Assembly: GCF_020523795.1 (NCBI RefSeq) | Contig: NZ_JAJALI010000005.1 | Span: forward strand, 124,001 to 188,000 | Direction: 5' to 3' | DNA from: Ancylobacter sp. Lp-2 | GTDB lineage: Bacteria > Pseudomonadota > Alphaproteobacteria > Rhizobiales > Xanthobacteraceae | DNA: 64,000 nt | In this document: positions 37,665 to 46,056 of the stretch, piece by piece | How positions within the stretch are numbered: position 1 is the stretch's first letter | How the letters are laid out: every line of letters starts with the position of its first letter | Made by a program: the position numbers and the translations under genes | The notes under the pieces: model-generated | Database searches by the model: none | What the model was told of the DNA's origin: nothing | The model's input: only the letters and a program-made list of their open reading frames with translations

Positions 37665-37841
37665 CCCTCTCCCCGAGGGGGAAAGGGGTGGGTTGAGGGG
37701 GCTGGCGCTCTCAGGCTCCGCAGCCGCGTCCCCCCTCACCGACCCGCTGCGCGGGCCACCTCTCCGTCGAAACCGGATGTTTCCGGTTTCGACCTTGCCG
37801 GAACCGAACCCGGCAACAGCCGGGTTCGGGCGGGGAGAGGG
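37665..37841. repeat. Compound intergenic palindromic element
   Basis: A mosaic of nested palindromes fills most of the 235-bp gap between the permease and DszB-like copy 2. An outer pair CCCTCTCCCC (37665-37674) and GGGGAGAGGG (37832-37841) encloses three hairpins: 37743-37755 (5-bp stem), 37766-37793 (perfect 12-bp stem, TGTT loop) and 37804-37829 (perfect 11-bp stem, AACA loop). This resembles the short palindromic mosaic elements scattered in Hyphomicrobiales genomes. It lies within an apparent operon and could affect transcript stability. Confidence 0.8.
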
Positions 37842-37868
37842 AAAGGAAAGAAGAACCTGCGGGAGGGC

Positions 37869-38714
37869 TCAGCCCTCGAAGCCCTGTTTCCAGCGCAGGA
37901 CGAAGCGTTGCAGCAGCAGCATCAGGCGATCGATGGCGAAGCCGACGAGGCCGATGATGACCATGCAGACGATGAGCTGGTCGGTGATCAGAAGGTTCTG
38001 GGCGCGGAAGATCAGGTAGCCGAGGCCTTCCTGGCCGCTGAGGCCTTCGGCGGTGACCACCAGCGCCCAGGCGACGCCGGCGGCATAGCGCAGGCTGACC
38101 ATGATGCTGGGCACCGCGCTCGGGATCACCACCCGGCGGATCAGCTGCGAGCGCGTCAGGGTAAGCACCTTGGCGAGCTCGATATGGCTCTTCTCGACAT
38201 TGCGGATACCTTGCAGCGTGTTGAGGAACACCGGGAAAAACACCGACTTGCCGATGACGAGGATCTGCGCGGGCGCGCCGAGGCCGAGCCACAGCACGAT
38301 GAGCGGCAGCCAGGCGACGCCGGGAATGTGGCGGATGCTGTCAAAGGTGGGGCCGAAGAAGCGCTCGACATTGGCCGACAGCCCCGCCGCCACGCCGAGC
38401 ACCACCGCGGCGACCGAGCCGTAGACGAAGGCCTGGCTGACGATGTTGATCGAGCGCAGGAAATCCTGATGCAGCGACTGGCGCGTCACCATGGCGACAA
38501 ACGCCTTCACGGTGGCCAGCGGCGAGGGCAGGAACACCGCCGGCACCCAGGCGAGCCAGGTCGCCAGCGACCAGACGATCAAGAGGCCGAGCGGCAGGAT
38601 GATGCCGATATAGCGGCGGCCGGCGGGGCGGCGCGCCGCGCGAACCGGGGACGGTGTCCGCGCCCCGGCCAGGGGACGGCGGACGGCGAAGGTGGAGTTG
38701 GTTGCGTCGGTCAT
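37869..38714 (-). CDS. ABC transporter permease (SsuC/TauC type)
   Basis: A 281-residue inner-membrane permease. It has about six hydrophobic segments and the EAA-type loop ELAKVLTLTRSQLIRRVVIPSA typical of SsuC. The ATG at 38714 is preferred; a GTG at 38756 in the same frame has no ribosome-binding site. It lies 72 bp downstream of the binding-protein gene. The AEGLSGQEGLGYLIFRA stretch near the C-terminus is diagnostic. Its ATPase partner is four genes downstream. Confidence 0.9.
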   Translation of the reverse strand: MTDATNSTFAVRRPLAGARTPSPVRAARRPAGRRYIGIILPLGLLIVWSLATWLAWVPAVFLPSPLATVKAFVAMVTRQSLHQDFLRSINIVSQAFVYGSVAAVVLGVAAGLSANVERFFGPTFDSIRHIPGVAWLPLIVLWLGLGAPAQILVIGKSVFFPVFLNTLQGIRNVEKSHIELAKVLTLTRSQLIRRVVIPSAVPSIMVSLRYAAGVAWALVVTAEGLSGQEGLGYLIFRAQNLLITDQLIVCMVIIGLVGFAIDRLMLLLQRFVLRWKQGFEG

Positions 38715-38786
38715 ATGATGCCGGCTCGCCTCTGGCGGCCGCCACGGCGCGGGCACGCAGCCCCGCCATGGCGGATCCGCGCTGTG

Positions 38787-39911
38787 TCAGTAGATGGAGT
38801 ACTGGCCGCCCTTGAAGAACTTGCCGTCCACGAAAGCCGTGATGTCCTGCTGGCTCAGCTTGCGGTCGGTGAACACGTCGTCGCCATGGGCGATGTACCA
38901 GTCCTGGAACTCGGTGATGGCGTGGCGGACATTGTCGGCCGAGGTATCGCCGGCGATGAACTCGTAGCCCGACGGATCGACGATCTGGAACTTGGCGATC
39001 TCCAGCGGCACGCGGGTGCCCTTGGAGATGATCTGTGCGGACTCGTCGACATTGGCCTGGATCCAGGCGGTGGCGCGGCGATAGGAGATCAGGAACGCCT
39101 TCACCGCGTCGGGATACTTCTCGGCGAAATCGCGCATGGCGAAGAAGGAGACGCGGCCGGCGCCGTTCTCGTAGACGCCCTTCTCCACCGTGCGGCCGAC
39201 GATCTTCACCTTGCCGGACAGATAGAGCGCGGCGCCGGAATTGTTGCCGATATGGGTGGCGAGGCCGTCCACCGCGCCCGACAGCAGCGCGGCGTTGCGG
39301 GCGCCGTTGTTCTCCACGCCCTCATAGCGGATCTTGCCGGCCTTCAGGCGGGTGTCGAGCGGCAGGCCGGCCGCCTCGAAGGATTCGAACACCGAGGTGT
39401 AGGAGCAGCCGACGCGGTTCGAGCCGTAAACCTTGCCCTCCATGTCGGCGATGGAGTTGATCTCGTTATTGTCGGCGCGGGCGAGCAGCGGCGTGCGGTA
39501 CTTGTTCGACGCCTCGGAGACCCACACCACCACGGCGTCGAGCCCGTTGGCCCGGTGGGCGGTGGCCGGATAGAGCATGCGCTGGGCGATGGCGATGGAG
39601 CCGCGGTTGAGGCCCGCCGACTCAGCGCCCGACAGCTCGGCGGCGCCGGAGGCGATCAGGTTGACCTCCTTGACGCCGACCTTGTCGAACTCCTCCTTGA
39701 AGATGCCCTTCTCCTGCGCCACCACCGACCAGGGGTTCAGCTGCAGATTGATGAAGTCGAGCTGCTCGCCGGCGGCGGCCGGCGCCAGCGGCGCGGCCAC
39801 GGCCAGCGCGGCGACGAGCGCCGCCGCGAGACCGCGGCTCGAAACCTTACCCCACACCGCCGATACCCTGCCGATACCATGCCTGGCGGCCGAACCCACT
39901 GCGTTTTCCAC
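38787..39911 (-). CDS. Sulfonate/nitrate/taurine-type ABC substrate-binding protein
   Basis: A 374-residue periplasmic binding protein of the SsuA type. A long n-region is followed by RGLAAALVAALAVAAPLAPAAA, a clear signal peptide ending near residue 47. The likely start is a GTG at 39911, with GGAG 7 bp upstream; later in-frame GTGs could give a shorter n-region. Unlike the two DszB-like proteins it is plainly exported and lacks their Cys-Pro and Arg-Asp-Gly-Gly motifs, so it is the true receptor of the importer. It heads the operon, with a dyad operator candidate about 100 bp upstream. Confidence 0.87.
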   Translation of the reverse strand: MENAVGSAARHGIGRVSAVWGKVSSRGLAAALVAALAVAAPLAPAAAGEQLDFINLQLNPWSVVAQEKGIFKEEFDKVGVKEVNLIASGAAELSGAESAGLNRGSIAIAQRMLYPATAHRANGLDAVVVWVSEASNKYRTPLLARADNNEINSIADMEGKVYGSNRVGCSYTSVFESFEAAGLPLDTRLKAGKIRYEGVENNGARNAALLSGAVDGLATHIGNNSGAALYLSGKVKIVGRTVEKGVYENGAGRVSFFAMRDFAEKYPDAVKAFLISYRRATAWIQANVDESAQIISKGTRVPLEIAKFQIVDPSGYEFIAGDTSADNVRHAITEFQDWYIAHGDDVFTDRKLSQQDITAFVDGKFFKGGQYSIY

Positions 39912-40009
39912 GTCCCGTCTCCGTATTTCAACGTCAATTGCAAGAAGATGACGTGACGGTAACGAGATAGACGGGGAGCGGGAACAGATGTTCATCCAAT
40001 GATTTCGGC

Positions 40010-40034
40010 GGATTGAGAAGTTTATACTCAATCC
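40010..40034 (-). promoter_or_regulatory. Dyad GGATTGAG-N9-CTCAATCC, candidate operator
   Basis: A perfect 8-bp inverted repeat with a nine-base AT-rich spacer, in the gap between the Lrp stop and the binding-protein start. On the minus strand the spacer reads TATAAACTT, close to a -10 element, so a regulator bound here could control the importer promoter. The adjacent Lrp gene is the natural candidate. Confidence 0.5.
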
Positions 40035-40095
40035 ACCGGCGAGAAAGGATTCTCCATCCGCCGGCATGCCGTAGAGTTCCGGTATCGGCGGAACG

Positions 40096-40545
40096 TCAGA
40101 ACGGCAGCACGGTTCGCGACGACAGCACCTCCATGGAAAAGCGAGAGGTGACGTTCTTGGGCGAGGCGCCCTCGATGAGGCGATTATAGAAGTCGTCATA
40201 GGCCTGCATGTCGGGCACGACGACGCGCAGGAGATAGTCGACGTCGCCGGCCATGCGGTAGGAGTCCATCACCTCCGGCATGGACTGCACGAGGCGACGG
40301 AAATTCGCCGCCCATTCGCGGCTGTGGTTGACCGCCTCCACCGCCACGAAGGCGGTGAGGCCGAGCCCGAGCTTGCGGGAATCCACCAGCGCCACCCGGC
40401 CCTTGATGATGCCTTCCGCCTCCATCTTGCGGATGCGGTTCCAGCATGGCGTCTGCGACAGATTCACCAGCCGGGCGATCTCGGCGATCGGCTTCGAGGC
40501 ATCGGCCTGCAGAATGCGCAGGATCTTGTGGTCGATCTTGTCCAT
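40096..40545 (-). CDS. Lrp/AsnC family transcriptional regulator
   Basis: A 149-residue regulator with an N-terminal winged helix (DKIDHKILRILQADASKP, then EIARLVNLSQTPCWNRI) and a C-terminal ligand-sensing RAM domain (FVAVEAVNH, MAGDVDYLLRVV). Lengths and motifs are normal. It lies between the flavoenzyme genes and the importer operon on the same strand. Lrp-type proteins next to transport or catabolic genes usually sense an amino acid or related compound and act locally. Confidence 0.92.
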   Translation of the reverse strand: MDKIDHKILRILQADASKPIAEIARLVNLSQTPCWNRIRKMEAEGIIKGRVALVDSRKLGLGLTAFVAVEAVNHSREWAANFRRLVQSMPEVMDSYRMAGDVDYLLRVVVPDMQAYDDFYNRLIEGASPKNVTSRFSMEVLSSRTVLPF

Positions 40546-40560
40546 CTGCCCCCTCTAACC

Positions 40561-40583
40561 CGCCCCTGCGGGATGCAGGGGCG
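40561..40583 (-). other. Stem-loop between nitroreductase and lrp genes
   Basis: A perfect 9-bp stem CGCCCCTGC/GCAGGGGCG with a five-base loop in the 46-bp gap. No T tract follows on the minus strand, so it is a weak terminator or a processing site at most. Confidence 0.5.
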
Positions 40584-40591
40584 GTGTTGTC

Positions 40592-41464
40592 TCACTTGAA
40601 CGGAAAACCCAGCGTCTCGAGGTGGCGCCGCAGCACGTGGCGCCCCTTCAACGCGGCAACGGAATGCAGGCGCTGCAAGGCGAGGCGCGTCCACGGCGTG
40701 GCGTCGAGCCCCTGCTCGGCACGGAAGGCCAGCGCGTGGGCGTCGGCGCGGGCCAGCGTCTCCTCCTCGCCGGCGGTCGAATAGACGTCGCGGTGCACGA
40801 TGCCGGGCTGCGGGATGCGCGGCTTGACGTCGGTCTCCACCGCGCGGTCCGGCTGGCCGATGGCGAGGCCGACCACGGCATAGGCGCGCGGCGGCAGCTT
40901 GAGCAGATGCGCGACGGCGGCGGCATCGTTGCGCAGCGCGCCGATATAGACCGCGCCGAGCCCGAGCGATTCCGCCGCCGTCAGCGCGTTCTGCGCCGCG
41001 AAGGCGGCATCGAGCGAGGCGATGAGGAAGCTCTCGGTGTAGTCGAGGCCGTCGGTAGTCAGCCCCTCGCGCTCGGCGATGCGCTGCACGCGCGAGAGAT
41101 CGGCGACGAAGACCAGGAACAGCCCGGCGGTCTCGATGTGCTTCTGGTTGCCGGCGACCGTGGCGAGCTGCCGGCGCAGCGCCGGGTCCTCGACGGTGAC
41201 GACGCTCCAGGCCTGCACATTGGAGGAGCTCGGCGCCGACTGCGCCGCCGCCACCAACACGTCCAGCGTTCCCTCAGGGAGCGGCTCGGAAGTGAAGGCG
41301 CGCACGGAGCGGTGGGCCAGCAGCACCGACAGAGCCGGGCTCCACGGCACCTCGTCGGCGGCGACCGGCTCGCGGTAGCGCTTCTCCAGTGCCGCTTCCG
41401 GCAAGATGGAGAGAGCACCGGTCTCGGCATCGCGGAAATGCGTGGCGGGGGTGATCTCGTTCAT
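40592..41464 (-). CDS. Nitroreductase-family flavoprotein (NfsA/flavin reductase-like)
   Basis: A 290-residue FMN protein. RSVRAFTSEPLPEG at about residue 52 and SAPSSSNVQAWSVV are the FMN-binding marks of the nitroreductase fold, and LGLGAVYIGALRN near residue 165 fits the NfsA group. The N-terminal 40 residues and the C-terminal extension resemble NfsA, which reduces quinones, nitro compounds or free flavin with NADPH. It is 23 bp after the FAD/NAD(P)-binding protein gene and could supply FMNH2 to the adjacent monooxygenase. Confidence 0.85.
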   Translation of the reverse strand: MNEITPATHFRDAETGALSILPEAALEKRYREPVAADEVPWSPALSVLLAHRSVRAFTSEPLPEGTLDVLVAAAQSAPSSSNVQAWSVVTVEDPALRRQLATVAGNQKHIETAGLFLVFVADLSRVQRIAEREGLTTDGLDYTESFLIASLDAAFAAQNALTAAESLGLGAVYIGALRNDAAAVAHLLKLPPRAYAVVGLAIGQPDRAVETDVKPRIPQPGIVHRDVYSTAGEEETLARADAHALAFRAEQGLDATPWTRLALQRLHSVAALKGRHVLRRHLETLGFPFK

Positions 41465-41487
41465 CGATCGGTCTCCAAATGCGGGTT

Positions 41488-42915
41488 TCAGGCCACCTGA
41501 CGGGCCGGCGAGGCGGCCGCCGAGGGGGCGAGAATGGCGGCCAGCCGGGCCGCCTGGTGGATCTGCTCGTTGAGCGAGCTTGCCTCGAACAGCTCGCCGC
41601 GCAAGGGGTGGCCGACCGCGAACAGCGTGTCGGAAATGCGCCCCTCAATGTCGACCAGCGCCTGCGTCGCCGGATCGGCGCGCACGCCGACGCCGGTCGG
41701 GTGCGGCACGGCAAGGCCGCGACGCAGCAGGTTGCGGACCAGCGGGTCGTCGATGCGGGTCCAGTCGAACTCGAAGCCGAGCGTGCTCACCACGAGATCG
41801 GCATCGATATGGAGCGGCGTGCCGCCGCCCTTCGGGCGCAGGGTGGCCCGCAGGCCGGAACCGGCGTCGTCGAGCCGGGTGAGCGTGCCGGCGAGGCTGC
41901 GCACCCGCCCCGCCGCCTGCGCGCGGGAGAAGAAGGAATAGGACGGCGCCGCCGCGCGATGCATGGCGAGGTTCCAGAACGGCAGCAGGCGGCGCAGCAG
42001 CTTGTCGCGGGCGCGAATGTCCAGCCCGGCCCAGATCGGCGCCGCCAGCTGGCGGAACAGCGGCGGCAGGCTCTGCCAGTCCTGCCCGGCTTGCGCGACC
42101 GCGCGGCGCTCATGGCGGATCCAGCGCAGCACCGCCTTCGCTTCGCGCGGCAGCTCGGCCGCCTGCGGGCTACCCGGCCACGGCGCCGCTTCCCGGCGCG
42201 GCGCCACGATGAGGCCGCGCCGGGAGACGACGGTATAGCGGCCGCGAAAGCCGCGCTTCTCCAGGCTGACCACCGCGTCGAGCATCGACAGGCCCGAGCC
42301 GAGCAGCAGCACATGGTCCACATCGCCCGCCCGCTCGAAGGCGTCGGGCGTGAAGATGTCGCCGACATAGGCCGGATGATCGGCGAGCCCGGCCGCGAGC
42401 GTCGGCGCGCGGCGGTGCAGGCCGGTGGCCAGCACCACCTGCCGGGCGGCGAGCGTCTCGCCCGAGGCCAGCGTCAGCACGCGGCCGTCGAGATCGACCA
42501 CCCGGTCGCGGCGGTGGACGAGGCGCACCCGCCCCTGCGTGCGACGCACCGCTTCGGCCAACTGCCGTTCGAGATAGGCGCCGTAAAGCGCGCGCGGCGG
42601 CGAGGACTGGGCGAGGTCGCCGGCCGGCGGGCTCCAGCGCCCGGCCTCCGCCTCGGTGCGCAACCAGTCGAGGAACTGCTGAGCCGACCCGCCCGCGCTC
42701 GGCACGAAGCCGCCGGCGAAGCCGTTGACGGTATGGTCCGGCTCGGCAGTGGCGTAGGCGATGCCATGGCCGAGCAGAGCCGCCGGCTCGACGACGACGA
42801 GGTCGAGCGGCGCGGTGCTCGCCTCGACGAGGCGCAGCGCAGTGACCGCGCCGGCAAAGCCGCCGCCGACGATGGCGATATCGTGGGCGGCGTCGTGAGT
42901 GTGCGGAAGCGTCAT
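41488..42915 (-). CDS. FAD/NAD(P)-binding protein
   Basis: A 475-residue flavoprotein. The N-terminal IAIVGGGFAGAVTALRL is a dinucleotide-binding Rossmann loop with an acidic residue ending the second strand (VVVEP), and a second nucleotide fold is seen at HVLLLGSGLSMLDAV. It fits the FAD-NAD(P)-binding family (PF13454-like) found beside sulfonate and siderophore genes. It lies between the monooxygenase (9 bp upstream) and the nitroreductase (23 bp downstream), so the three are likely one redox unit. The reaction is not known. Confidence 0.83.
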   Translation of the reverse strand: MTLPHTHDAAHDIAIVGGGFAGAVTALRLVEASTAPLDLVVVEPAALLGHGIAYATAEPDHTVNGFAGGFVPSAGGSAQQFLDWLRTEAEAGRWSPPAGDLAQSSPPRALYGAYLERQLAEAVRRTQGRVRLVHRRDRVVDLDGRVLTLASGETLAARQVVLATGLHRRAPTLAAGLADHPAYVGDIFTPDAFERAGDVDHVLLLGSGLSMLDAVVSLEKRGFRGRYTVVSRRGLIVAPRREAAPWPGSPQAAELPREAKAVLRWIRHERRAVAQAGQDWQSLPPLFRQLAAPIWAGLDIRARDKLLRRLLPFWNLAMHRAAAPSYSFFSRAQAAGRVRSLAGTLTRLDDAGSGLRATLRPKGGGTPLHIDADLVVSTLGFEFDWTRIDDPLVRNLLRRGLAVPHPTGVGVRADPATQALVDIEGRISDTLFAVGHPLRGELFEASSLNEQIHQAARLAAILAPSAAASPARQVA

Positions 42916-42924
42916 GCCGACCGC

Positions 42925-44271
42925 TCAGGCGCTGGCGCGGAGCGAGGCGCCGGCAAAGCGGCTCTCGGGACGCGGCAGGCCATAATGATCGCGCAGCGTG
43001 GTGCCGGCATATTCGGTGCGGAACAGGCCGCGCTTGCGCAGGATCGGCACCACTTCCTCCGCGAAGGCATCGAAGCCGCCGGTGAGCCAGGGCGGCATGA
43101 TGTTGAAGCCATCCGCCGCACCGTTCTCGAACCACAGCTGGATCTCGTCGGCGATGCGCTCCGGCGTGCCGGCGATGACGAAATGGCCGCGCGCCCCGGC
43201 GAGGCGGTTGATCAGCTGGCGGATGGTGGGGTTCTCGCGCTCGACGACGTCGAGGATCAGCTGGAAGCGGCTGGCGGTCGCCACCGAGCCCTTGAGATCC
43301 AGCAGATGGCGCGGGAACGGGCCGTCGAGATCGTAGCCGGACAGATCGAGACCGGTCATGCGCTTGAGCTGGGCCAGCGAATATTCCGGCTGCACCAGAT
43401 CGTTGAACTCTTCCTCCAGCCGGTCGGCCTCAAGCTGGGTCGAGCTGATGAACGGGCTGAGGCCCGGCAGCACCTTGATATGCTCGGGCCGCCGGCCCAG
43501 CGCCACGGCGCGGGACTTGATGTCGGCGTAGAAGCCCTGCGCGCTCTTGAGCGTCTGGTGCGCGGTGAAGATCGCCTCGGCATATTGCGCGGCGAAGGAG
43601 CGGCCATCCTCCGACGAGCCGGCCTGCACATAGACCGGGCGGCCCTGCGGCGTGCGCGGGGCGTTGAGCGGCCCCTTCACCTTGAAGTGCTTGCCGATGT
43701 GATCGATGGTGTGGATGCGATCGGTATCGGCGAACAGGCCGCTGGCCTGATCGGCGATGACGGCATCGTCCTCCCAGCTGTCCCACAGCTTGGTGACGAC
43801 CTCGACGAATTCCCGGCTCTTCTCGTAGCGCTCGGCGTGCACCGGATGCTCGGCGAGGCCGAAATTCTGCGACGCCGCCCCCTGCGAGGTGGTGACGATG
43901 TTCCAGCCGGCGCGGCCATGGCTGAGATGATCGAGCGAGGCGAATAGCCGGGCGAGGTTGTAAGGCTCGTTATAGGTGGTGGAGGCGGTGGCGATCAGCC
44001 CGATATGCGAGGTGACGGCGCCGATGGCGGCGAGCCAGGTGATCGGCTCCACCCGGTAGCGGGCGGCGTAGCGGATATTGTCGGCCAGCACCGGCCCATC
44101 GGCGAAGAACAGCGAGTCGATGGTCGCCGCCTCGGCCCGCTTCGCGAGATCCTGATAATAGGCGATGTCGTTGAGGCGGGCGATGTCGGTGCCCTTGTAG
44201 CGCCAGGCCGCCTCGTGATGGCCGCCGGGATAGACGAACAGGTTCAGGGACAATTGGCGACGCTGGCTCAT
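42925..44271 (-). CDS. LLM-class FMN-dependent monooxygenase, NtaA/DszA family (second copy)
   Basis: A 448-residue luciferase-like flavoprotein. LFVYPGGHHEAAWRYKGTD at the N-terminus, SLFFADGPVLADN, TASTTYNEPYNLAR and GRAGWNIVTTSQGAA identify the NtaA/SnaA/DszA group. It is the first gene of the minus-strand set monooxygenase, FAD/NAD(P) protein, nitroreductase, which leads on to lrp and the importer with desulfinase-like proteins. DszA uses such chemistry to open a sulfone ring to a sulfinate, the substrate type of DszB, so this pairing is informative. A TTGACA-bearing AT-rich segment lies upstream. Confidence 0.9.
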   Translation of the reverse strand: MSQRRQLSLNLFVYPGGHHEAAWRYKGTDIARLNDIAYYQDLAKRAEAATIDSLFFADGPVLADNIRYAARYRVEPITWLAAIGAVTSHIGLIATASTTYNEPYNLARLFASLDHLSHGRAGWNIVTTSQGAASQNFGLAEHPVHAERYEKSREFVEVVTKLWDSWEDDAVIADQASGLFADTDRIHTIDHIGKHFKVKGPLNAPRTPQGRPVYVQAGSSEDGRSFAAQYAEAIFTAHQTLKSAQGFYADIKSRAVALGRRPEHIKVLPGLSPFISSTQLEADRLEEEFNDLVQPEYSLAQLKRMTGLDLSGYDLDGPFPRHLLDLKGSVATASRFQLILDVVERENPTIRQLINRLAGARGHFVIAGTPERIADEIQLWFENGAADGFNIMPPWLTGGFDAFAEEVVPILRKRGLFRTEYAGTTLRDHYGLPRPESRFAGASLRASA

Positions 44272-44358
44272 GGCACTTCACCCTGTGAGACGATGGGCGG
44301 CGAGACGATGGACGGTCCGGGCCGCGTTTGCGCCTAGCTCGCCACCGCGCGCGGCCAT

Positions 44359-44395
44359 TGTCAATATATTCTATCATTTTTATCTACTATAGGGC
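44359..44395 (-). promoter_or_regulatory. AT-rich segment with TTGACA upstream of the monooxygenase
   Basis: A sharp AT-rich stretch in otherwise GC-rich DNA. On the minus strand it reads into TTGACA (44364-44359), about 90 bp before the monooxygenase ATG. The AT-rich part would sit upstream of the -35, like an UP element. A good -10 was not found at the expected spacing. Confidence 0.4.
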
Positions 44396-45493
44396 GCGCA
44401 GAAAGGCCACCAGGGCGGCGCGCTCGGCCTCATCGAGGGCGCGCGGGCGCAGCAGCGGGTCGCGCCGGGCGGCGGCGGCGCGTAGCGGATCGCTCGCCTC
44501 GGCCTCGTTGCGCAGCCACACCTCGCCGCCGCCACGGGCATAGAGGTTCACCACCGCCTCGAGGTTGGGGAACAGGCCGGCATGCATATAGGGCGCGGTG
44601 CGCCCGACATGGCGCAGGCTCGGGGTGCGGAAGCGGCCGGCGTCCGCCACGCGGCCGGTGGCGCGGAAGCGGCCGAGATCCTCACGCGGCTCGCCGAAGG
44701 CCGACAGGCCGAGATTATGCGCGCCGCCATCGGCAAGCAGCGGACCGGAATGGCAATTGGCGCAGCCCGCCTTGGTGCGGAACAGGTGCAGGCCGCGGAT
44801 CTCCTCGTCGCTCAGGGCGTCCGGCGCGCCGGCGAGGAAAGCCTCGAAGCGGGTCGGTTCGTCGATCGTCGCGAGATAGGCGGCAAGCGCGGCGCCGAGG
44901 CGCGGCGGATCGAGATGGGGCGGATCGAGGCTCGCCTTGCCGAAGGCGGCGGCGACCAGCGGGCGATAGGCCGGCCGCTCGCCGAGCCGGGCGGCGAGCG
45001 CGGCGGGATCGCGGTTCGCCATCTCGTCGGGATGGGCGAGCGGACGCAGGGCCTGGGCGGCGAGCGAGGTCTCCATCCCCTCCCAGCCAAAGGCCGGCAG
45101 GCGGGCGACGCCGAGCAGCGAGGGCGCATCGCGCGGCGGCGCGGCTCCGGTCGCCGGCCGCAGCGGGCGCGGATCGGCGAAGCCATGGGCGGGCGCGTGG
45201 CAGCTGGCGCAGCTCATCGTGCCGGCGGCCGACAGGCGCGGATCGGCGAACAAAGCCGCGCCGAGCCGGGCCAGCGCCGGATCGGGTGCGGGAATGGGAG
45301 GCGGCGCGGCGAATTCGACGAAGACGGCACCCGGCTCCAGCTCGGGCGGCGGCCATTGCGCTGGCGGCCGGGCATAGAGGGCGCGCAGCGCGGCGGCGTC
45401 CGGCCCGGCGGGGGATGGGCTGCCGGCAAGGGAGGCGCCGAGCGGGATGGCACCGAGCAGCAGCAGTGCCGCCAGCGCCCGACGCGGCCTCAC
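44387..45493 (-). CDS. Di-haem cytochrome c peroxidase/MauG family protein
   Basis: A 368-residue periplasmic protein with a signal peptide (LAALLLLGAIPLGASLAG). It has two c-type haem sites, C95-A-S-C98-H99 and C244-A-N-C247-H248, with the spacing of bacterial cytochrome c peroxidase and MauG. The GTG start overlaps the SCO stop (GTGA), so synthesis is coupled. These enzymes reduce peroxide or oxidise protein side chains; which applies is unclear. Its neighbours are a SCO protein and a periplasmic binding protein, all in the periplasm. Confidence 0.9.
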   Translation of the reverse strand: MRPRRALAALLLLGAIPLGASLAGSPSPAGPDAAALRALYARPPAQWPPPELEPGAVFVEFAAPPPIPAPDPALARLGAALFADPRLSAAGTMSCASCHAPAHGFADPRPLRPATGAAPPRDAPSLLGVARLPAFGWEGMETSLAAQALRPLAHPDEMANRDPAALAARLGERPAYRPLVAAAFGKASLDPPHLDPPRLGAALAAYLATIDEPTRFEAFLAGAPDALSDEEIRGLHLFRTKAGCANCHSGPLLADGGAHNLGLSAFGEPREDLGRFRATGRVADAGRFRTPSLRHVGRTAPYMHAGLFPNLEAVVNLYARGGGEVWLRNEAEASDPLRAAAARRDPLLRPRALDEAERAALVAFLRAL

Positions 45494-46056
45494 GAAGTGC
45501 CGATGAGACGCCGCAGCCGCGCCAGCTGCGCCTCGTGCGGGGCGCGGTAGTCGATGGCGTCGGCGATGCGGCCCTCGCCATCGACCAGGAACAGCACGGC
45601 GGTGTGCTCCATGCTGTAAGTGCCGTCCGGCTGCGGGATCCGGCGATAGGTCGCCTTGAAGGCGGCGGCAGCGGCGGCGGTCTCCGCCTCGCTGCCGTGG
45701 AGGCCGACGATGCGCGGATCGAAGGCACTGAGATAGGTGGCGAGCTGCTCGGGCGTGTCGCGCGCCGGATCGACGGTGACGAACAGCACCTTCAGCCGCT
45801 CCGCCTCCGGCCCGAGCTCGGCCAGCACCTGGGAGAGCTCATAGAGCGCGGTGGGGCAGACCTCCGGACAGGAGGTGAAGCCGAAGAACAGCACATAGGG
45901 CCGGCCGCGCAGCGCGCTCTCGTCGAGCCGCCGGCCGTCCGGCGCGGTCAGGGAGAAACGCGAGGGAGCATCGCTCGCCTCGCCCAGCGGCACGACGGCG
46001 AAGAGGCCGACGACCAGCCCGACAAGGCCGAACAGCAGCGCCCGGATCAGTGACAA
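45490..46056 (-). CDS. SCO family protein (copper/redox, thioredoxin-like)
   Basis: A 188-residue protein with one N-terminal membrane segment (ALLFGLVGLVVGLFAVV) and a thioredoxin-like domain. The copper ligands C63 and C67 (TSCPEVCP) and H151 (MEHTAV) are all there. The best start is a TTG at 46056 preceded by AGGA, 10 bp inside the end of the upstream gene; the open frame runs further but overlaps that gene. SCO proteins insert copper into cytochrome oxidase or maintain periplasmic thiols. Here a link to the adjacent haem peroxidase is more likely than to an oxidase, since none is near. Confidence 0.85.
   Translation of the reverse strand: MSLIRALLFGLVGLVVGLFAVVPLGEASDAPSRFSLTAPDGRRLDESALRGRPYVLFFGFTSCPEVCPTALYELSQVLAELGPEAERLKVLFVTVDPARDTPEQLATYLSAFDPRIVGLHGSEAETAAAAAAFKATYRRIPQPDGTYSMEHTAVLFLVDGEGRIADAIDYRAPHEAQLARLRRLIGTS

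Noticed and set aside
37572..39956. A 794-codon plus-strand frame across the SsuA/SsuC genes and the palindromic element.
   Set aside because: It runs through inverted repeats and antisense of two transport genes and has no domain.
41479..43947. An 822-codon plus-strand frame across the FAD/NAD(P) and monooxygenase genes.
   Set aside because: Antisense shadow of two recognisable genes; no family features and no credible start site.
44341..44400. The AT-rich patch as an insertion sequence scar or attachment site.
   Set aside because: No flanking direct repeats, tRNA or integrase; a promoter is the simpler reading.
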